NCBI GenBank assembly: GCA_937958625.1
Contig: CALGNO010000174.1
Coordinates: forward strand, 1-61,640
Direction: 5' to 3'
From: an uncultured Neomegalonema sp.
Lineage (GTDB): Bacteria; Pseudomonadota; Alphaproteobacteria; Rhodobacterales; Rhodobacteraceae
Length of the DNA stretch: 61,640 nucleotides
Of the stretch, positions 1 through 8,779 are shown in pieces. Under the pieces are notes generated by a model. The model was not told the origin of the DNA. It saw only the letters and a list, made by a program, of their open reading frames with translations, and did no database searches. A program made the translations under genes and the position numbers. Numbering within the stretch: the stretch's first letter is position 1; every line of letters starts with the position of its first letter.

Positions 1-263
1 GTCATGAACAAGACCGGCGTACTGGCGAAAGCCGGTATTTCCTTGATCTTGCGGCAGAGCTCAAAGCCATTCATGCCCGGCATGACGGCATCCAGAAGAA
101 TGACATCTGGCTCGATCCGGTTCAACAGATTGAGGGCAGACGGCCCGTCGCGGGCAACCAGCGCGGTCAGGCCGACTCCCTCCAGCGCATCGATCAACAT
201 GCGCAGCGTCTCCGGGTTGTCATCCACCAGCATCACGACTCCGGCGGAATGGGGTTCAAGCAT
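1..263 (-). CDS. Response regulator receiver protein (3' end outside window)
   Basis: Partial gene read on the minus strand, starting at ATG 263 and running off the left edge, so only about 87 residues are visible. They form a CheY-like receiver: an acidic pair in LVDDNPE near residue 14 and the phospho-acceptor Asp in ILLDAVMPGMNG near residue 56. Any output domain lies outside the window. The ATG overlaps the stop of the upstream sensor kinase by 8 bases (ATGCTTGA), so the two are translationally coupled and probably form one phosphorelay. By position it is the likely regulator of the divergent amide-uptake genes, but that is inference. It is not in the ORF track because it is open at the edge. 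Confidence 0.85.
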   Translation of the reverse strand, partial: MLEPHSAGVVMLVDDNPETLRMLIDALEGVGLTALVARDGPSALNLLNRIEPDVILLDAVMPGMNGFELCRKIKEIPAFASTPVLFM

Positions 264-3200
264 CGCGCGCCTCCTCGACCAGTTTTTCCAGCCCCGTGAG
301 GTCCAACTCCTCGATCAGTTGTTCGGCCTTGGCGACAAAGGCCGAGTGTTCGGGTGTATCGGTGTCGATGGCCGCAACCGCATCGCTCAATCCGCGGAAA
401 TAGCCAATCCCAAGCATGTCCTCGATCACGCCGAGGTCTTGGGCCGGTGCCGTCTTGCGCGAGGCCGCAATGTCACGCGGCGGCGCATCGTTGAGCCATG
501 TGAGCTTCAGATGGCGTTCAAGACGGTCGAGCAACAGTTCGATATTGATGGGTTTCGCGATGAAATCGTCGTGGTGACTGACACCCTCGGGCACCGCGAC
601 GGCATTGTCCACATGGGCCGAAACCATGATGATCGGTGCGTCCAACGCAAGATCGGTGCGCAGTTTGGCGGCCAGCGTCCACCCCGACATTCCCGGCATC
701 GCCACGTCGATGAGGGCAAGGTCCGGCGGCGCGGCCTCGGCCTGGCGCAAAGCCACTTCGCCGGTTTCGGACAGGGATAATTCGAAGCCAAGGGGCCGCA
801 GAATATCCTCGAGCAGCATCCGGTGCTCGGGATTATCATCGACGATCAGCAAGCGCCGCCGAGGCCCCCGATACCCGAACAGGCGACGGTGAGGTTCGAT
901 GGGTTTTTCGTTGGTTATGCGGGGCAACATCATGCGTACGTGAAAGCAGGAGCCGTGATCGACCGAACTGCTCAGGGTCATCTCTCCCCCGAAGACTTCG
1001 GTGAGCAGTTTGGCGATCGTCAGGCCAAGACCTGTCCCCGGTAACGGCGCGTCGGGGTCTTCGATTCGCTCGAACGGCATGAAGATACGCTCGTGGTCGC
1101 TTTCCGGGATGCCGCGTCCCGTATCCTCGATGGCAAATGTCGCCACGTCGCTGCGAAAATCGACCGAGAACCGGACCTCGCCGGAGTCCGTATAGCGGAC
1201 GGCATTCGAGAGCAGGTTGGTCAGAATCTGCCTCAGGCGCCGCTCGTCGGCATAGGCGCGCTCGGGTAGGTTGCGGGAGACCGTGTAGATAAAGCGCAGG
1301 TTTTTCTCGTCGGCCTGCATCTGGAATATCGCGGCCATCTGGTCGACGAGTTCACGCAGTGCGATTTCCTTGCGCGCCAGCTCGAGTTTTCCGGCCTCGA
1401 TCTTGGAAATATCCAGCAAGCCCTCGATCAGGTCGGCAAGATGCTCCGATGATCGCCGCATGACGCGCACTGCCGGGCGGGAATGATCCGGCGTGATCGG
1501 GTCGTTTTCCAGCAATTGCGCATAGCCGAGAATCGCATTCAGGGGCGTCCGCAATTCATGGCTGATCCCGGCGATATAACGGCTCTTGGCGTTGCTGGCG
1601 GCCTCGGCGATGTCGCGGGCGCGTTGCAGCTCTTCATCCGTGCGGCGATGGGCGCGGATTTCGGCGTGCAGGCGGCTGGTTTCGCGCTCGCGTTCTTCGG
1701 TCGCCATCCGCCGACTTTCCTGAGCCAGTGTCAGCAGCCAGGCGGCGACACCGATGACCATCGACAACAATCCGAAGATCAACAGCAGCATCCGGTCCAT
1801 TGCCGCGACCGCATCGTCGGTCATCGTGTCACCGCGGTATCGGACCATCAGCAGCAACAGCGCGACGATGGCGATGAACCCGGCGGCAGTGCACAGAAAT
1901 GCCCCATAGCGCGACGTGGCAAACGCCGCCGCCCGGGCTGGCAGTGTCGCGGCGGCGAAGGCCCTTATCTGCGGGCCGATGCTCGCGTCGGGCCGACATA
2001 AATCGCCGCACCCGGTTTCCAGCCCGCAACAGAGGGAGCAAATCGGCGCGCGGTGAAACGGACAGACGATCATGTCTTCGCCGTCGAATGTGTATTCGCA
2101 GATGGCACAGGTCTTGGCGCTTGAATCGCGGCTTGGCGCGCCTTCGCCCGAAAGATAAAACCGCCCCCCCGTGCCCCAGGCGACCAGCGGTGTGACGACC
2201 AGCGCGACCGCGAGGGCGATGAAGCCCGAAAACGCCGCCGTCGTCTCGCCAAACATTCCCAGATACGCGGCGACCGATATGGCGGTGGCCGACAGGGTTC
2301 CCGCGACGCCCACCGGATTGATGTCGAACAGATGCCCGCGCCGAAACTCGATATGCCGGGGGCGCAGGCCCAGCGCCCGGTTGATCACCAAGTCGGCGGT
2401 CAGGGTTCCGATCCACGCAACGGCGATATGAGCATAAAGACCGAGGGTCTCCTCCAGCGCACCGAAGACGCCAAGCTGCATCAGCAGAACCGCAATCGCG
2501 ACATTGAACATCAGCCACACGACCCGTCCGGGGTGGCTGTGGGTCAGGCGCGAAAAGAAATTCGACCACGCGATGGACCCGGCATAGGCGTTCGTCACGT
2601 TGATCTTGACCTGCGCCAGCAGCACCAGCAAAGCAGTGCAGGCCACCGCCATCTCATAGCTGAGAAACCGCTCGTATGCCGCAAGATACATGCGCGTCGG
2701 GTCGATGGCCTCGGATGGCGTCGCCCCTTGTGTGACCAGCAAAACGGCAAGGTACGACCCCGCCAGCATCTTCAGCGTGCCGATCACGGCCCAGCCCGGC
2801 CCGGCGGCGATGACCACGGCCCACCATTTCCGGCGCTCGCCGCGCGTCTTGGGTTCCGGCAAAAACCGAAGAAAGTCGACCTGCTCGCCGATCTGCGCCA
2901 TCAGGGCGAGCGCGACCCCGGCCCCCGCCGCGCACAGCACGATGTCAAAGCCGCCGCCCGCGCTTTCCAGCCGCCCGGTAAATTCCTGCCACGACGCAAA
3001 CTCGGCCCCGATGATCGCAAGCGCCACGAAGGGCAAGATCTGCAAAACGAGCCAGAGCGGCTGCGTGAGCGTCTGGAATGTCCCGATACGGCTGAAGCCA
3101 TGGGTCACCAGCGGAATCACGATCAAGGCGTTGAGCAGGTATCCGATCCAGAGCGGGATGCCGAAGAAAAGCTCCAGCGCCAGACTGAGAATCACCGCCT

Positions 3201-3618
3201 CCAGCGCGAAGAAAAGAAAGGTAAAGGTCGCATAGATCAACGACGTAAAAGTCGATCCGATATATCCGAACCCGGCACCCCGGGTCAGCAGGTCGATATC
3301 GACCCCCGCCTTTGCCGCGTGATAGCTGATCGGTAATCCGGTCAGAAACAAGATCGCCCCGACGATCAGGATCGCGGCAAAAGCATTGTCGAAGCCATAA
3401 CTGAGCGTGATCGCCGCGCCGATGGCCTCCAGCGCCAGAAATGAAATCGACCCGAGCGCCGTATTCGCGACGCGGGCATAGGACCACCGCCGCGCCCGTC
3501 TTGCGGTAAAGCGCAGCGCAAAATCCTCGAGCGTCTCGTTCGCCGCCCATTGGTTATAGGTGCGTCGTGCGCCGCTGATCCGCGCCGGCTTCGCAGGATG
3601 GTCGGATGCGTCGGTCAT
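256..3618 (-). CDS. NCS1-type permease fused to a hybrid sensor histidine kinase
   Basis: Protein of 1120 residues. Residues about 45-490 are a polytopic purine/cytosine-permease (NCS1)-like domain with about 12 hydrophobic segments. A Cys-rich stretch follows at about 504-542 (CAICEYTF, CSLCCGLETGC), which could bind a metal. Two more membrane segments lie at about 570-630. A coiled stretch, the HisKA H-box ISHELRTP (His near 687) and an HATPase (DTGRGIPE, GTGLGL) come next. A C-terminal receiver (LLIVDDNPE, phospho-Asp in LALIDVAMPG near 971) ends the chain. ATG 3618 (GAGG just upstream) is preferred over the track's GTG at 3627. It resembles transporter-sensor kinases such as CbrA, which use an SSS symporter instead. 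The divergent amide transporter and formamidase suggest it senses a short amide, urea or nucleobase breakdown product; the ligand is unproven. Confidence 0.88.
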   Translation of the reverse strand: MTDASDHPAKPARISGARRTYNQWAANETLEDFALRFTARRARRWSYARVANTALGSISFLALEAIGAAITLSYGFDNAFAAILIVGAILFLTGLPISYHAAKAGVDIDLLTRGAGFGYIGSTFTSLIYATFTFLFFALEAVILSLALELFFGIPLWIGYLLNALIVIPLVTHGFSRIGTFQTLTQPLWLVLQILPFVALAIIGAEFASWQEFTGRLESAGGGFDIVLCAAGAGVALALMAQIGEQVDFLRFLPEPKTRGERRKWWAVVIAAGPGWAVIGTLKMLAGSYLAVLLVTQGATPSEAIDPTRMYLAAYERFLSYEMAVACTALLVLLAQVKINVTNAYAGSIAWSNFFSRLTHSHPGRVVWLMFNVAIAVLLMQLGVFGALEETLGLYAHIAVAWIGTLTADLVINRALGLRPRHIEFRRGHLFDINPVGVAGTLSATAISVAAYLGMFGETTAAFSGFIALAVALVVTPLVAWGTGGRFYLSGEGAPSRDSSAKTCAICEYTFDGEDMIVCPFHRAPICSLCCGLETGCGDLCRPDASIGPQIRAFAAATLPARAAAFATSRYGAFLCTAAGFIAIVALLLLMVRYRGDTMTDDAVAAMDRMLLLIFGLLSMVIGVAAWLLTLAQESRRMATEERERETSRLHAEIRAHRRTDEELQRARDIAEAASNAKSRYIAGISHELRTPLNAILGYAQLLENDPITPDHSRPAVRVMRRSSEHLADLIEGLLDISKIEAGKLELARKEIALRELVDQMAAIFQMQADEKNLRFIYTVSRNLPERAYADERRLRQILTNLLSNAVRYTDSGEVRFSVDFRSDVATFAIEDTGRGIPESDHERIFMPFERIEDPDAPLPGTGLGLTIAKLLTEVFGGEMTLSSSVDHGSCFHVRMMLPRITNEKPIEPHRRLFGYRGPRRRLLIVDDNPEHRMLLEDILRPLGFELSLSETGEVALRQAEAAPPDLALIDVAMPGMSGWTLAAKLRTDLALDAPIIMVSAHVDNAVAVPEGVSHHDDFIAKPINIELLLDRLERHLKLTWLNDAPPRDIAASRKTAPAQDLGVIEDMLGIGYFRGLSDAVAAIDTDTPEHSAFVAKAEQLIEELDLTGLEKLVEEARDA

Positions 3619-3711
3619 CGACCTCACGGGTTTTTGGGTTCGGTAACGGCAGCGCGCACGTCTTCAACTAAGCCAATCATACAGGGCACATTTACCCAGG
3701 GCACTACGCAT

Positions 3712-3753
3712 AAATACCCATATGTGCAGTGCAGCAAAGTCCTCAGGGTATTT
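3712..3753. promoter_or_regulatory. Inverted repeat in the sensor/transporter divergent promoter region
   Basis: The 186-bp space between the sensor kinase and the substrate-binding gene contains AAATACCC (3712-3719) and its exact complement GGGTATTT (3746-3753), separated by 26 bases. The arms flank a CATATG and a duplicated GTGCAGTGCAGC stretch. It may be the operator of the response regulator encoded at the left edge, or of another activator. This rests on sequence symmetry and position only. Confidence 0.35.
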
Positions 3754-3804
3754 CCATCGGTAGGGCCGCACCGGCGCGGCGTATTGCTTTAGATGGAGAG
3801 CACG

Positions 3805-5082
3805 ATGACCAAGCGACCTGAGTCAGAGACGTCGACGACCGGCCCTTCGCGGCGCGGGGTGTTGATGGGAGCCACCGCCGCCGCCATGACGGCCTCGCTG
3901 TTCACGCCCAAGACCTTGCGTGCGGCGGACTTTCCCACCGCCGAGGTCAATACCACCGGCCTTGCCGTGACCGATGATGCGGTGACGATTGGCATCCTGC
4001 ACTCGATCACCGGCACGATGTCGATCTCAGAAACAGGCTCGGTACAGGCCGAAAAACTCGCCATCGAGCAAATCAACGCCCAGGGCGGTATTCTGGGTCG
4101 CAAGATCGAGTACATTCAGGAAGACGGCGCGTCGGACTGGCCGACCTTCGCGGAAAAATCCCGCAAGTTGCTGGTGCAGGACAAGGTTGCGTCCGTGATG
4201 GGGTGCTGGACGTCCGCCAGCCGTAAGGCGGTGCTGCCGGTCTTCGAACAGCATAACGGGTTCCTCTACTACCCCACCTTCTACGAGGGTCTGGAGCAAT
4301 CCCCCAACGTGATCTACACGGGGCAAGAGGCCACGCAGCAGATTATCGCGGGCCTCGACTGGGTCGCCCGCGAGAAGGGTGCGGAGACGTTCTACCTGCT
4401 CGGGTCCGACTACATCTGGCCGCGCACCTCGAACAAGATTGCGCGCAAGCACATCGAGAACTTCCTCGGCAAGCGCGTTCTGGGCGAGGAGTACTATCCC
4501 CTCGGTCACACGCAGTTCAACTCGGTCATCAACAAGATCCGCCTACGCAAACCCGACGTGATCTACGCGATCGTCGTCGGCGGTTCGAACGTGGCGTTCT
4601 ACAAGCAGCTCAAGGCTGCCGGTATCGACATGACCGAGGAAAAGCCGCTGCTGCTGACCATCTCCGTCACCGAGGACGAGATTCGCGGCATCGGCGGCGA
4701 GAATATCGAGGGCGCGTATGCCTGCATGAAATATTTCCAGAGCCTCGACAACGAGAACAACATCGAATTCGTCAAGGCATTCAAGGAGATGTGGGGCGAC
4801 GATATGGTGATCGGCGACGTGACCCAGGCCGCTTATCTCGGCCCGTGGCTCTACAAGGCCGCCGTGGAAAAGGCCGGCTCGTTCGACGTCGATAAGGTCC
4901 GCGAGGCCAGCCCTGGCATCGAACTGGACACGGCCCCCGAGGGCTACGTCAAGGTTCACGAAAACCACCACCTCTGGTCCAAAACCCGCGTGGGCCGCGC
5001 CCAGGCCGATGGCCAGTACGACGTGGTCTTCGAGACCGCCGATCTGGTCGAGCCGGACCCGTTCCCGGAAGGCTACCAATAA
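3805..5082 (+). CDS. urtA: Urea/short-chain amide ABC transporter substrate-binding protein (UrtA/FmdD-like)
   Basis: Periplasmic binding protein of 425 residues that captures urea or short amides for the permease encoded downstream. The N-terminus carries a twin-arginine-like signal (RRGVLMGATAAAM...LRAADF), so export may be via Tat. The body matches the UrtA family: GILHSITGTMSISE, ASDWPTFAEKSRKLL, GCWTSASRKAVLPVFE and LLGSDYIWPRTSNK. I chose ATG 3805, preceded by GGAGAG four bases upstream, over the track's ATG 3793, which would put the ribosome site inside the gene. It opens an operon ending in a formamidase, so amides such as formamide or acetamide are as likely a substrate as urea; family membership alone does not settle that. 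Confidence 0.9.
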   Translation: MTKRPESETSTTGPSRRGVLMGATAAAMTASLFTPKTLRAADFPTAEVNTTGLAVTDDAVTIGILHSITGTMSISETGSVQAEKLAIEQINAQGGILGRKIEYIQEDGASDWPTFAEKSRKLLVQDKVASVMGCWTSASRKAVLPVFEQHNGFLYYPTFYEGLEQSPNVIYTGQEATQQIIAGLDWVAREKGAETFYLLGSDYIWPRTSNKIARKHIENFLGKRVLGEEYYPLGHTQFNSVINKIRLRKPDVIYAIVVGGSNVAFYKQLKAAGIDMTEEKPLLLTISVTEDEIRGIGGENIEGAYACMKYFQSLDNENNIEFVKAFKEMWGDDMVIGDVTQAAYLGPWLYKAAVEKAGSFDVDKVREASPGIELDTAPEGYVKVHENHHLWSKTRVGRAQADGQYDVVFETADLVEPDPFPEGYQ

Positions 5083-5103
5083 CCGCGTCGGCCTGTGGCT
5101 ACC

Positions 5104-5133
5104 CTCTGCCCCGGATCGAAATCCGGGGCAGAG
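5104..5133 (+). promoter_or_regulatory. Perfect 13-bp hairpin after the binding-protein gene
   Basis: CTCTGCCCCGGAT, loop CGAA and ATCCGGGGCAGAG form an uninterrupted stem between the binding-protein gene and the first permease gene. No T-tract follows, so it looks like an mRNA-stabilising or attenuating structure rather than a full terminator. Such a structure would give more binding protein than membrane subunits. Confidence 0.7.
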
Positions 5134-5163
5134 ATTGAATTTTCGCCGAAACCGGAGTCAGCG

Positions 5164-6090
5164 ATGTTTGACGGATATACCAGCAGTGAACTCACCGCGA
5201 TTTTCGCCATGCAAGGCTTTGCCGGGCTGAGTCTCTTTTCTGTTTATGTCCTCATGGCGCTGGGGCTGGCGATTATCTTCGGCCAGATGGGCGTCATCAA
5301 CATGGCCCATGGCGAGTTCATGATCCTGGGTGCCTACGTCACCTATCTGGTCTCGATCCTGTTCGCCGAATACATGCCCGCTCTCTTCGGCATCTATTTC
5401 TTCATCGCGATGATCCTCGCCTTCATCGCCTCGGGCCTTTTGGGCATGTTTGTAGAATGGGCGATGATACGCCATCTCTACAAGCGCCCGCTGGATACCT
5501 TGCTAGCGACTTGGGGTCTGAGCCTGATCCTGCAACAGATTTACCGCTCGACCTTTGGCGCACGCGAAGTCGGGGTGAGTATCCCGGACTGGATGATGGG
5601 ATCGATTGCGGTCACCGATCTGGTCGAGATCCCGATCAACGGTCTCTTCGTGATGGCCGTGACCATCATCATCGCAACGAGCGTCGGCGTCATGATGTAC
5701 CGCTCGCTCTGGGGCAGGCAGGTGCGCGCGGTCGTGCAGAATCGCACGATGGCAGGGGCCGTCGGCATTGATACCGGACGCACCGACCGACTGACCTTTG
5801 GCATCGGTTGCGGGATTGCGGGTGTCGCCGGATCGGCCTTCACCATGATCGGGTCGACCGGGCCGACCGCCGGACAGCTTTACATCGTGGATACGTTCCT
5901 CGTTGTCGTCTTCGGCGGCGCGGCCAGCCTGCTCGGCACCATCGCCTCGGCCTTCACGATCTCCCAGACCCAGTCGATCCTCGAATTCTTCATCTCCGGG
6001 TCGATGGCGAAGGTTCTCACGCTGCTCACCGTGGTCGGCATCCTGATGCTGCGGCCCCAGGGCCTCTTTTCCCTGAAACTCCGTAAGTGA
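5164..6090 (+). CDS. urtB: Urea/amide ABC transporter permease (UrtB/LivH family)
   Basis: Inner-membrane subunit of 308 residues with about eight hydrophobic segments, in the branched-chain amino acid/urea permease class. Typical motifs include GLAIIFGQMGVINMAHGEF near the N-terminus and the late FLVVVFGGAASLLGT loop that contacts the ATPase. The track ORF begins at 5095, but that region holds the hairpin. ATG 5164, with GGAG six bases upstream, gives the normal family N-terminus (MFDGYTSSE). It pairs with the next gene as the heterodimeric channel. Confidence 0.9.
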   Translation: MFDGYTSSELTAIFAMQGFAGLSLFSVYVLMALGLAIIFGQMGVINMAHGEFMILGAYVTYLVSILFAEYMPALFGIYFFIAMILAFIASGLLGMFVEWAMIRHLYKRPLDTLLATWGLSLILQQIYRSTFGAREVGVSIPDWMMGSIAVTDLVEIPINGLFVMAVTIIIATSVGVMMYRSLWGRQVRAVVQNRTMAGAVGIDTGRTDRLTFGIGCGIAGVAGSAFTMIGSTGPTAGQLYIVDTFLVVVFGGAASLLGTIASAFTISQTQSILEFFISGSMAKVLTLLTVVGILMLRPQGLFSLKLRK

Positions 6091-6101
6091 GGTCTGATCC
6101 G

Positions 6102-7286
6102 ATGTCCGATGTCTCGACACCCGACCCGCGCCAGAGCCGCCTGTTCACGGCCTCCGAACTGCTCGGCTATCTCGTTCTCGCGGCGGTTATTTTCATCGTG
6201 CTGCCCTCCGTGCTGGACGCATTCCGGCTCAACCTCTTCGGCAAGTACCTGAGCTATGCCTTCGTCGCCATCGGGCTGGTGCTGTGTTGGGGCGTCGGCG
6301 GTATCCTGTCGCTGGGACAAGGCGTGTTCTTCGGCCTCGGCGGCTATTGCATGGCGATGTTTCTGAAACTGGAGGCATCGACGCCCGAGAATACGTCGAT
6401 CCAGTCAACGCCCGGCATCCCGGACTTCATGGACTGGAACCAGTTGACCGAGCTGCCCTGGTGGTGGGTGCCGTTCAACTCGCTGACTTTTACAGTGGTG
6501 GCAATCGTCGTCGTTCCGGTCATTCTCGCCTTCATCATCGGGTTTGCGATGTTCACCCGGCGGGTTGGCGGGGTCTACTTCGCCATCATCACCCAGGCGA
6601 TTGCGGCCATCGCGACCATCCTGATTATCGGCCAGCAAGGCTTTACCGGCGGCGTCAACGGCATCACCGACCTGCGCACGCTGATGGGATGGGACATTCG
6701 CCCGGACAGCGCAAAGACGGCGCTCTATTTCGTCAACGGCGTCCTGCTGTTCGCTGTGCTGTTCGTCGCCCATATGATCCTCAAATCAAAGGCGGGCCGC
6801 CTGATGATCGCCATTCGCGACCGTGAGGACCGGGTCCGGTTCTCGGGCTATAACGTCGCGAACTTCAAGATTTTCGTCTTCTGCGCGGGCGCTGCCTTCG
6901 CGGCCATCGGCGGCGCGATGTTCACCCTGCAAGTCGGGTTCATTTCGCCGACCCTCGTGGGCATCGTGCCATCGATCTACATGGTGATCTTCTGCGCCGT
7001 GGGCGGTCGTCTCTCGCTGCTCGGTGCGGTCTATGGGGCCCTGCTGGTCAATTGGGCGCAGACGACATTTTCCGAGAGCTTCCCGGAGCTTTGGCTGCTC
7101 GCCATGGGTGCGCTGTTCATCGCCGTCGTCATGGCCTTCCCGCTCGGCCTGGCCGGTCTCTACGACGATTACCTGAAGCGCCATATCGACCGCCTGCTCG
7201 CACCCGTCGATCGGATGATGATGCGCCGTGCCGCGCGCAAGACCTCGCCGAAAGCCCCGGCCCCGACCGCTCAGGCGGCAGAATAG
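6102..7286 (+). CDS. urtC: Urea/amide ABC transporter permease (UrtC/LivM family)
   Basis: Second membrane subunit, 394 residues, with about ten hydrophobic segments and the LivM-type motifs CWGVGGILSLGQGVFFGLGGY and SIYMVIFCAVGGRLSLLGAVYGALL. Between the early segments it has a periplasmic-looking stretch with a TPENTSIQSTPGIPDF sequence typical of UrtC. The track start at 6087 is a GTG overlapping the urtB stop. ATG 6102, with GAGG nine bases upstream, is preferred. The gene starts 11 bases after urtB ends. Confidence 0.9.
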   Translation: MSDVSTPDPRQSRLFTASELLGYLVLAAVIFIVLPSVLDAFRLNLFGKYLSYAFVAIGLVLCWGVGGILSLGQGVFFGLGGYCMAMFLKLEASTPENTSIQSTPGIPDFMDWNQLTELPWWWVPFNSLTFTVVAIVVVPVILAFIIGFAMFTRRVGGVYFAIITQAIAAIATILIIGQQGFTGGVNGITDLRTLMGWDIRPDSAKTALYFVNGVLLFAVLFVAHMILKSKAGRLMIAIRDREDRVRFSGYNVANFKIFVFCAGAAFAAIGGAMFTLQVGFISPTLVGIVPSIYMVIFCAVGGRLSLLGAVYGALLVNWAQTTFSESFPELWLLAMGALFIAVVMAFPLGLAGLYDDYLKRHIDRLLAPVDRMMMRRAARKTSPKAPAPTAQAAE

Positions 7287-7296
7287 GAGACCCGAC

Positions 7297-8043
7297 ATGG
7301 TCGCATCCACCGACTATCTGCTCGCGGTCGAAGGACTGACGGTTTCCTTCGACGGGTTCCGGGCGGTCGACGACCTCAGCTTCTACGTGGACAAAAACGA
7401 AATCCGCGTGATCATCGGCCCCAACGGCGCGGGCAAAACCACGGTCCTCGACCTGATTTGCGGACGGACGAAGGCAACCGGCGGATCGGTTCAGTTCAAG
7501 AACCGCGAACTGCTGAAAATGCGCGAGGATCAGATCGTCCATGCCGGAGTCGGGCGCAAGTTCCAGACCCCGTCGATCTACGACGATCTGACCGTCTTTG
7601 AGAATCTCGAACTCAGCACCCCGGGCAGCTACACGGTTTTTGGTGCCCTCGCCTTCAAACGCACGGGCGAAGTGATCGCGAGAATCGAGGAAATCGCGGA
7701 GATGATTTTTCTCTCCGACCTGCTCGACCAAAAGGCCGCCCTGCTCAGCCATGGACAAAAGCAATGGCTCGAAATCGGGATGTTGCTGATCCAAGACCCT
7801 GAGCTGCTGATGCTGGACGAACCGGTGGCGGGCATGTCGGTCGCCGAGCGCAAGAAAACCGCCGAGTTGCTGAACACGATCACCAAGGGCCGCTCGGTCC
7901 TCGTGGTCGAGCACGACATGAAGTTCGTCGAGGACATCGCCCACAAGGTCACGGTCCTGCACCAGGGAAAAATCCTGGCGGAGGGGTCCATGGACGCGGT
8001 TCAGGCCGATCCAAAAGTCATCGAAGTCTATCTCGGCCATTGA
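7297..8043 (+). CDS. urtD: Urea/amide ABC transporter ATP-binding protein (UrtD)
   Basis: ABC ATPase of 248 residues that energises the UrtBC-type channel. It has Walker A GPNGAGKTT and Walker B LLMLDEPVAGM. The family's non-canonical signature LSHGQKQWLEIGMLL replaces LSGGQ and is a good marker for UrtD rather than generic LivG. The stretch VGRKFQTPSIYDDLTVFENLEL is also UrtD-like. ATG 7297 is preceded by AGGAGA and follows urtC by 10 bases. The longer track ORF is an upstream extension in the frame overlapping urtC. Confidence 0.92.
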   Translation: MVASTDYLLAVEGLTVSFDGFRAVDDLSFYVDKNEIRVIIGPNGAGKTTVLDLICGRTKATGGSVQFKNRELLKMREDQIVHAGVGRKFQTPSIYDDLTVFENLELSTPGSYTVFGALAFKRTGEVIARIEEIAEMIFLSDLLDQKAALLSHGQKQWLEIGMLLIQDPELLMLDEPVAGMSVAERKKTAELLNTITKGRSVLVVEHDMKFVEDIAHKVTVLHQGKILAEGSMDAVQADPKVIEVYLGH

Positions 8044-8053
8044 GGAAAATAGA

Positions 8054-8743
8054 ATGCTCAACGTCTCCGATCTGCATGTTTCCTACGGCCAGTCCGAAGT
8101 TCTGCACGGCATCGACTTCGCCGTGCAACCGGGCGAGATCGTTGCCATCATGGGCCGCAACGGCATGGGCAAGACCACGCTGATGAAATCGCTGATGGGC
8201 GTGGTGCCCAGCGGCTCGGGTTCCATCACCATCGACGGCGCGGAAGTCTCCAAACTGAAATCCCACAAGCGCGTTGCCAGCGGCTTTGGCTACGTGCCGC
8301 AAGGGCGCGCGATCTTCTCGACCATGACCGTGAAGGAAAACGTCGAAACCGGCCTTTCCTCGACCGGCGAGAAGACGGTGCCCGAGGACATTTACGAGTT
8401 GTTCCCCGTGCTGGTCGAGATGGCCGGTCGCCGGGGCGGTAACCTCTCGGGTGGCCAGCAACAGCAACTCGCCGTCGCCCGCGCGCTGGCCTCGAAACCC
8501 AAGGTTCTGCTGCTGGACGAGCCGACCGAGGGCATCCAGCCGAGCATCATTCGCGAGATGGCCCGCGTCCTGCGCCGCATCCGCGACGAGCGGGGCCTGT
8601 CCATCGTGGTGTCGGAACAAGTCCTGAGCTTTGCCCTCGATGTCGCCGACCGGGTGCTAGTGATGGAAAACGGCACCTTCGTTCACGAGGCCCCGCGAGA
8701 GGGCATCGACGAGGAGCGCGTCTCGCGATTCCTGTCTGTCTGA
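8054..8743 (+). CDS. urtE: Urea/amide ABC transporter ATP-binding protein (UrtE)
   Basis: Second ABC ATPase, 229 residues, LivF/UrtE type. It has Walker A GRNGMGKTTLMK, signature LSGGQQQQLAVARAL, Walker B VLLLDEPTEGIQPS and the H-loop position replaced in VVSEQVLSFAL, as is common in this subfamily. It begins 10 bases after urtD, with GAGGAAA as ribosome site. It forms a heterodimer with UrtD by family precedent. The gene ends 36 bases before fmdA, so transporter and enzyme are very likely cotranscribed. Confidence 0.92.
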   Translation: MLNVSDLHVSYGQSEVLHGIDFAVQPGEIVAIMGRNGMGKTTLMKSLMGVVPSGSGSITIDGAEVSKLKSHKRVASGFGYVPQGRAIFSTMTVKENVETGLSSTGEKTVPEDIYELFPVLVEMAGRRGGNLSGGQQQQLAVARALASKPKVLLLDEPTEGIQPSIIREMARVLRRIRDERGLSIVVSEQVLSFALDVADRVLVMENGTFVHEAPREGIDEERVSRFLSV

Positions 8744-8779
8744 TTACGACCCCAAGACCAAACCGTTGGAGGAAAAACC

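Noticed and set aside
4-780. Plus-strand ORF of 258 residues at the left edge
   Set aside because: It lies antisense to the response regulator and sensor kinase genes and has no family resemblance; it is a high-GC shadow ORF.
2332-3336. Plus-strand ORF of 334 residues
   Set aside because: Antisense to the permease domain of the sensor kinase and very rich in Arg, Gln and His; no motif.
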